Assembly (NCBI RefSeq): GCF_008923365.1
Contig: NZ_WBMR01000013.1
Coordinates: 1-64,000 of the forward strand
Direction of reading: 5' to 3'
Length of the DNA stretch: 64,000 nt
DNA from: Actinomadura montaniterrae
GTDB taxonomy: Bacteria; Actinomycetota; Actinomycetes; Streptosporangiales; Streptosporangiaceae
Shown: positions 59,990-64,000 of the stretch, in pieces
Position numbering within the stretch: position 1 is the first letter of the stretch
Layout of the letters: each line of letters opens with the position of its first letter
Translations under genes and position numbers: made by a program
The notes under the pieces: generated by a model
Told to the model about the DNA's origin: nothing
Database searches by the model: none
Seen by the model: only the letters and a program-made list of their open reading frames with translations

Positions 59990-61458
59990 ACCCCCGCCGC
60001 GGCCCGGGCGGCGGCGTGCGCGGCGGCGTTCGCGCCGGCGATCCGGCCGAACGTGGCGCCGCGCAGCACCGACGTGGAGCCGGTGTAGTTGGAGTAGTAC
60101 AGCCCAGTCAGCTCCCCCGCCGCGTACAGGCCGGTCATGGGCCGGCCGTCGCGGTCGACGACCTCGGCGGCGGAGGTGGTCTTGAGGCCGCCGAAGCTGA
60201 AGACGTTCGCCGCCATGATCGGGTACGCGGCGAACGGCCCCTGCTCGATGGGCCGGCTCCAGTTCGACTTGGGGACGTCCAGCCCGATGGTGGCGAGGCC
60301 GTCGGGCGCGCTGTGGTCGAAGCCGTCCGAGGCAGGGCAGGCCGCGTTGTACGCCACGACGGTCTTTCCCACGGCCGCGACGGGCAGGCCCAGCTGCCGG
60401 GCCAGTTCACCGATGGTCGGCGCGGTGACGGGCGGGACGTCGGTGCGGACGCCCGCCATCAGGTTCGGCACCGCGAGTCCCCGCTGGTCGAGGATCACCC
60501 AGGCGATCCCGTCGGCCTGGGCCTGGATTGCGCGGGTTGTGCGCTCGTACCAGGCGTCGACGGTGCCGCGCGCCTCGTCCACGAACCGCCGCCCGTCCTT
60601 GTTGACGAGGATCCCGTAGGGGAAGCAGAAGATCGCGGCCTCCGGCTCGCCGCTGCGCGGGTCGATCGGCTCGGCGTGGAAGAGCGCGAAGTTCCCGGCG
60701 GTGGCGGCGCCGAGCGCGAGCGCCATCTCCAGCCCCTCGCCCTTGTTGTAGTTGCCGCCCTTGGCGACGGGGCGGCAGGTCAGCGCCTTGTCGCCGTGGT
60801 AGCGGGCCATCAGCTCGAAGTTGCCCTGGTAGCCGCCGCTGGCGAGGACGACCGCGCCCTCGAACACGGCGGGGCCGGCCGGGGTGTGCGCGCACACGCC
60901 GGTGACGCCGCTGCCGGAGAAGGTCAGCCGGCGGGCGGTGGTCGCGAAGTGGAACTCGACGCCGAGCCCGCGGGCGGCCTTGCCCATCGTCTCGACGATG
61001 GCGAGGCCGCCGCCGACCGGCGCCATCCGGGTCGTCGAGCGGGTGAGGAACGGGGTCGGCATGAAGTCGAACCGGACGCCGTGGCCGGACATCCAGCGCA
61101 GCGTCGGCGGCGCGTTCTCGGCCAGCACGGCGACGTAGTCCGGGTCGACGGTGTGGGTGGCGCGGTACAGCGCGCCCTGCCGCCGGGGCGGGAGCGCCGC
61201 GTCGTTGACGATGGACGGGTCGGGATGGCCCATGAAGTCGTCGACAAGGGCGTCCTCGAAGCCGTCGGCGACCTCGTCGAGCGACTTCATCCGCAGGAAC
61301 GCCTCGGTGTAGCGGGTGTTGCCGCCGGTCTCGGCCTCCGGGGAGCGTTCCAGGAGCGCGACGCGGGCGCCGTTCTCGGCCGCGGAGACCGCGGCCGACA
61401 GGCCCGCGACCCCGCCGCCGACCACGACGACGTCGTAGCGGTGGGTCTGTTCGGTCAT
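59986..61458 (-). CDS. FAD-dependent dehydrogenase 2 (tricarballylate-dehydrogenase-like)
   Basis: A 490-aa flavoprotein close in pattern to TcuA. It has VVVVGGGVAGLSAAVSAAEN and RSPEAETGGNTRYTEAFLRM, a second FAD segment VVLASGGYQGNFELMARYHG, KGGNYNKGEGLEMALALGAA, ADGIAWVILDQRGLAVPN and a C-terminal YSNYTGSTSVLRGATFGRIA. TcuA oxidises tricarballylate to cis-aconitate. A related polycarboxylate or enone substrate is plausible. ATG 61458 has GAGGGG about 10 bp upstream. The gene lies 14 bp after the isochorismatase-like gene. Confidence 0.87.
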   Translation of the reverse strand: MTEQTHRYDVVVVGGGVAGLSAAVSAAENGARVALLERSPEAETGGNTRYTEAFLRMKSLDEVADGFEDALVDDFMGHPDPSIVNDAALPPRRQGALYRATHTVDPDYVAVLAENAPPTLRWMSGHGVRFDFMPTPFLTRSTTRMAPVGGGLAIVETMGKAARGLGVEFHFATTARRLTFSGSGVTGVCAHTPAGPAVFEGAVVLASGGYQGNFELMARYHGDKALTCRPVAKGGNYNKGEGLEMALALGAATAGNFALFHAEPIDPRSGEPEAAIFCFPYGILVNKDGRRFVDEARGTVDAWYERTTRAIQAQADGIAWVILDQRGLAVPNLMAGVRTDVPPVTAPTIGELARQLGLPVAAVGKTVVAYNAACPASDGFDHSAPDGLATIGLDVPKSNWSRPIEQGPFAAYPIMAANVFSFGGLKTTSAAEVVDRDGRPMTGLYAAGELTGLYYSNYTGSTSVLRGATFGRIAGANAAAHAAARAAAGV

Positions 61459-61472
61459 GGCGTGGCGTCCCC

Positions 61473-62060
61473 TCAGAACTCGAGCTCGTCGGAGCCGGTC
61501 ACGGACCCGAACAGCGGCAGCATGTTCGTCACGGAGAACTCGTGGAAGTCGGGCCGGAAGGAGGCGCACATGTCCTCGACCACGGTCACCTGGAGGCCAG
61601 AGTCGGAGGCGTGCCGGGCGGCGGACTCCACGACCAGGTTGGTGGCGACGCCGCCGAGGACGACCTCGGTGACGCCCTCGGCGGCGAGGACGTCCCGCAG
61701 CGGCGTCCCGACGAACGGGTCGACGCAGCCCTTGTCGATGACGGGCTCTCCGGCGACCGGCGCGAGCGCCTTGACGATCTGCGCCTCCGGCGAGTCCGCG
61801 AGCATCGCGCGCTGCTCCTCATAGGGGTCGAAGCGCGGCAGCCGGTTGGTGCGGAGCTTGTAGGACGGGTCGAACGCGAGCCGGACGTGCACGACGAGCG
61901 TCCCGGCCGCGCGGGCCGCGGTCAGCACCCGCTCGGCCGTGGCGAGGACGCCGCGTTCGGCGATCTGCGCGGCCAGCGGGGGCATCCGCAGGTGCGGCCC
62001 CTCCTCGCAGAGCGCGACCTGGTAGTCGAGCATGAGCAGGGCCTTCTTGGCGGTCGTCAT
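61473..62060 (-). CDS. Isochorismatase-fold protein lacking the usual catalytic Cys
   Basis: A 195-aa cysteine-hydrolase-fold protein. The Asp of the triad is in LLMLDYQVALCEE and the Lys in PVIDKGCVDPFVGTPL. The third position, a Cys in 'GVATNVCVEST', reads GVATNLVVESAARHA, so the nucleophile is a Val. Family members without this Cys (for example vinyl-ether isochorismatases such as PhzD) do not act as amidases. This member is thus not expected to be a nicotinamidase, biuret or carbamoylsarcosine hydrolase. ATG 62060 has GGAG about 7 bp upstream; the gap to the SDR gene is 25 bp. Confidence 0.82.
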   Translation of the reverse strand: MTTAKKALLMLDYQVALCEEGPHLRMPPLAAQIAERGVLATAERVLTAARAAGTLVVHVRLAFDPSYKLRTNRLPRFDPYEEQRAMLADSPEAQIVKALAPVAGEPVIDKGCVDPFVGTPLRDVLAAEGVTEVVLGGVATNLVVESAARHASDSGLQVTVVEDMCASFRPDFHEFSVTNMLPLFGSVTGSDELEF

Positions 62061-62085
62061 CAGGGGTCTCCTCGGAGAGGTCGGG

Positions 62086-62877
62086 TTACCAGGCGGACCA
62101 GCCGCCGTCGACGTACACGACCTGGCCGGTCATGTACGAGGCGGCGGGGCTCGCGAGCAGGAGCAGGGGGCCGGCGAAGTCGGTGGCGGGGTCACCGAGG
62201 CGGCCGAGCATCGTGCGCTCGCCGAACCACGCCAGCCGGTCGGGGTCGGCGCCGAGCGCGGCCGTCATCTGCGTGGGGTAGAAGACGCCGGGGGCCAGGC
62301 AGTTGACGTTGACGCCGTGCGGGCCGAGCTCAGCGGCCAGCGCCCGCGTCACGTTCACGACCCCGGCCTTGGACGAGTAGTACGCCGACTCGGGGACGGG
62401 TCCGACGCGTTCGGCGTAGACGGTGGTGAGGTTGACGATCCGGCCGCCGCTCCCCTGCCGGGTGAGGGCCTTGCCGGCCTCGCGGCCGACCAGCCAGGTC
62501 CCGGTGAGGTTGACCCGGACGACCCGCTCGAACTCCTCGACCGTCGTCTCGTCGTACGGCTTGCGCAGCATGACGCCCGCGGCGTTGACGACGATGTCGA
62601 GCCGCCCGTGCGCGGTGATCACGTCCTGGAAGAGCGCGGCGACGGACGCCTCGTCGGTGACGTCGACCTCGTGCGCGCTCGCCCCGCGGTCGCCTGCCGT
62701 GGCGGCGAGGTCGGCGGCGCGCGACGGCAGGTCGGCGGCGAGCGACGGCAGGTCGGCGACGGCGATCTCCGCTCCGGCGTCGGCCAGCGCGTGCGCCGCG
62801 CGTTCACCGAGGCCGCCGGGGGCCACGCCGACGACCAGGGCGACCTGGCCGGTCAGATCGAAGGCGGACGTCACCAT
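62086..62877 (-). CDS. Short-chain dehydrogenase/reductase
   Basis: A 263-aa SDR with a variant N-terminal nucleotide motif (VVGVAPGGLGERAAHAL), NAAGVM, catalytic YYSSKAGVVNVTRALAAELG, and end YMTGQVVYVDGGWSAW. A Ser-to-Thr substitution appears at the usual catalytic Ser (NLTTVYAERVG). A tandem ADLPS repeat occurs near residue 45. ATG 62877 overlaps the end of flavoprotein 3 by 7 bp; the alternative GTG 62874 overlaps by 4 bp. It probably oxidises or reduces an alcohol/ketone in the operon pathway. Confidence 0.87.
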   Translation of the reverse strand: MVTSAFDLTGQVALVVGVAPGGLGERAAHALADAGAEIAVADLPSLAADLPSRAADLAATAGDRGASAHEVDVTDEASVAALFQDVITAHGRLDIVVNAAGVMLRKPYDETTVEEFERVVRVNLTGTWLVGREAGKALTRQGSGGRIVNLTTVYAERVGPVPESAYYSSKAGVVNVTRALAAELGPHGVNVNCLAPGVFYPTQMTAALGADPDRLAWFGERTMLGRLGDPATDFAGPLLLLASPAASYMTGQVVYVDGGWSAW

Positions 62878-64000
62878 TGGAGCTCGCTCTCCTCGCCGGC
62901 GGCGTTGCGGCCGGCGATCCGGCCGAAGACGCCGGACTTGCCGATGGAGGTGCCGGTCATGTAGCCGGCGCCGTGGAACCCGCCGGTGATCTCGCCGGCG
63001 GCGTAGAGGCGCCCGATCGGCTCGCCCCACCAGTCGAGGACCCGCATCCGGGTGTCGACGGTGAGCCCGCAGTACGTCGCGAGCACGACGGTGCCGGACG
63101 GGTGCGCGTAGAAGGGCGGCTGGTCGATCGGCGTCCGCTCCCCCACGCCGCCGGACAGGTGGACGCGCCCGAACGCGTCGTCCCGCCCGGACGCGATCGC
63201 GGCGTTGTAGTCGGCGACGGTGCGCCGCAAGGAGCCTTCGGGGAGGCCGATCTCGGCCTCCAGGCCCGCGATCGTGCCGGCCTTGAGCAGCATCCCGGCC
63301 CGCTCGCGTCCCGCGAACTCGTAGATCGGGACCTCGTCGTTGGCGAGGGCCATCGTCCGGGCGTCGAAGACCTGCCAGGTGGTCACGCCGGGCTGGGCGA
63401 GCGCGGCGTCGCCGATCTCCTTGTAGTTCCGCGACTCGTCCACGAAGCGGCGGCCTTCGCGGTTGACCGCGATCGCGCCCTTGTAGACGGCGAGGATGCC
63501 GGTGCCGTCCTCGCCGGGGTGCTCGACGTGGAAGTGCCCGTAGGTGCCCTTGATGTAGGGGGTGTCGCGGATGCCGGCGCCGAGCGCCATGGCCATCGTG
63601 AGGCCGTCGCCCTGGTTGCCCGCGCCGCCCTGGCGGAGCGCGTGCTCCATCTGCGGCGCGAAGGTGGCGAGCAGATCCGGGTTCATCGAGAACCCGCCGG
63701 TGGCGAGGACGACCGCGTCGGCCAGGACCTCGCGGCCGTCGGCGAGCCGGACGCCGGTCACGCGGGCGCCGTCGTGCAGCAGCCGGTGCGCGGGCGCGTC
63801 GAGCATGACGCGCGCGCCGCGTTCACCGGCCGCCTTGAGCAGCAGTTCCAGCATGCGCGTGGTGTCGGCGGGGTGGCTGCGCGGCGCCGACTGGCCGGAC
63901 GCGGCGTGGATCTCGCCGTACCGGACGCCATGGTCCTTCAACCACCGGTATGTCGCGAGCTGGTGCTCGCAGTACAGGTCGACGAGCGCCGGGTCGTTGC
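62871..64000 (-). CDS. FAD-dependent dehydrogenase 3, 5' end beyond window
   Basis: The C-terminal 376 or so codons of a third fumarate-reductase-like flavoprotein. Visible features are VVLATGGFSMNPDLLATFAP, NQGDGLTMAMALGAGI, FVDESRNYKEIGDAALAQPG, LATYCGLTVDTRMRVLDWWG and a C-terminal ITGGFHGAGYMTGTSIGKSG with VFGRIAG. The frame is open to the right edge (NDPALVDLYCEHQLATYRWL), so the N-terminal FAD motif lies outside. It is the most upstream visible gene of the operon. It differs enough from the other two that all three probably have distinct substrates. Confidence 0.87.
   Translation of the reverse strand, partial: NDPALVDLYCEHQLATYRWLKDHGVRYGEIHAASGQSAPRSHPADTTRMLELLLKAAGERGARVMLDAPAHRLLHDGARVTGVRLADGREVLADAVVLATGGFSMNPDLLATFAPQMEHALRQGGAGNQGDGLTMAMALGAGIRDTPYIKGTYGHFHVEHPGEDGTGILAVYKGAIAVNREGRRFVDESRNYKEIGDAALAQPGVTTWQVFDARTMALANDEVPIYEFAGRERAGMLLKAGTIAGLEAEIGLPEGSLRRTVADYNAAIASGRDDAFGRVHLSGGVGERTPIDQPPFYAHPSGTVVLATYCGLTVDTRMRVLDWWGEPIGRLYAAGEITGGFHGAGYMTGTSIGKSGVFGRIAGRNAAGEESELQW

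Noticed and set aside
61473-62060. Nicotinamidase or maleamate amidohydrolase in a nicotinate-type pathway
   Set aside because: The nucleophilic Cys is replaced and the neighbouring racemase fold also lacks its Cys, so a nicotinate-type maleamate/maleate route is not supported.

Overview
The window is about 64 kb of very GC-rich, gene-dense DNA from the chromosome of a filamentous actinobacterium. Several things point that way: an XRE regulator with a DUF397 partner, two F420-type luciferase-like oxidoreductases, Hanks-type Ser/Thr kinases, a LexA box of the Gram-positive type, frequent GTG starts, 4-bp start/stop overlaps and many probable leaderless genes. The overall gene mix suggests Streptosporangiales/Thermomonosporaceae (Actinomadura-like) rather than Mycobacterium. 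That family call is inference only.

Left part (1-19.3 kb): XRE/DUF397 pair; an Rv3520c-type oxidoreductase behind a near-perfect KstR-type operator; a ThDP enzyme; a decayed composite gene (hypothetical N-terminus joined to a frameshifted SDR); an MFS exporter and TetR sharing a double operator; a methyltransferase behind two inverted repeats; a lone small gene; an ABC exporter operon led by a 68-aa membrane protein and divergent from a histidine kinase/response regulator pair; two membrane proteins; and a DUF6504-DnaE-type polymerase pair behind a LexA box.

Middle part (19.5-41.4 kb): TetR and quinone oxidoreductase; two tandem Ser/Thr kinases with near-identical catalytic domains but different C-termini; hydrolase, amino-acid permease and LysE exporter; a 20-bp tandem repeat array; saccharopine dehydrogenase-like protein, AraC regulator and GT39-like membrane transferase; an MFS/MarR pair; a four-gene osmolyte ABC importer; late cobalamin genes (cobQ, cbiB) with a phosphotransferase; and tRNA-Arg(UCU).

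Right part (41.4-56.2 kb) looks plastic. It holds single genes mixed with truncated or frameshifted remnants (tannase/feruloyl esterase, SDR tail, crotonase tail, ROK tail and GMC oxidoreductase tail). It also carries a probable catabolic or tailoring unit: P450, TetR, TfdA-type dioxygenase, SnoaL-like protein, secreted alpha/beta hydrolase with PKD-like end, and LLM oxidoreductase. A TetR-type 16-bp palindrome lies in front of the P450 and a related copy lies in front of the dioxygenase.

Right edge (57.8-64.0 kb): a compact minus-strand operon of three fumarate-reductase/tricarballylate-dehydrogenase-like flavoproteins, a short-chain dehydrogenase, an isochorismatase-fold protein and an Asp/Glu-racemase-fold protein. 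The last two lack the cysteines normally used for catalysis, which makes this operon the best candidate for undescribed chemistry. The first flavoprotein runs off the right edge. No insertion sequence, CRISPR array, rRNA or phage structural gene was seen.
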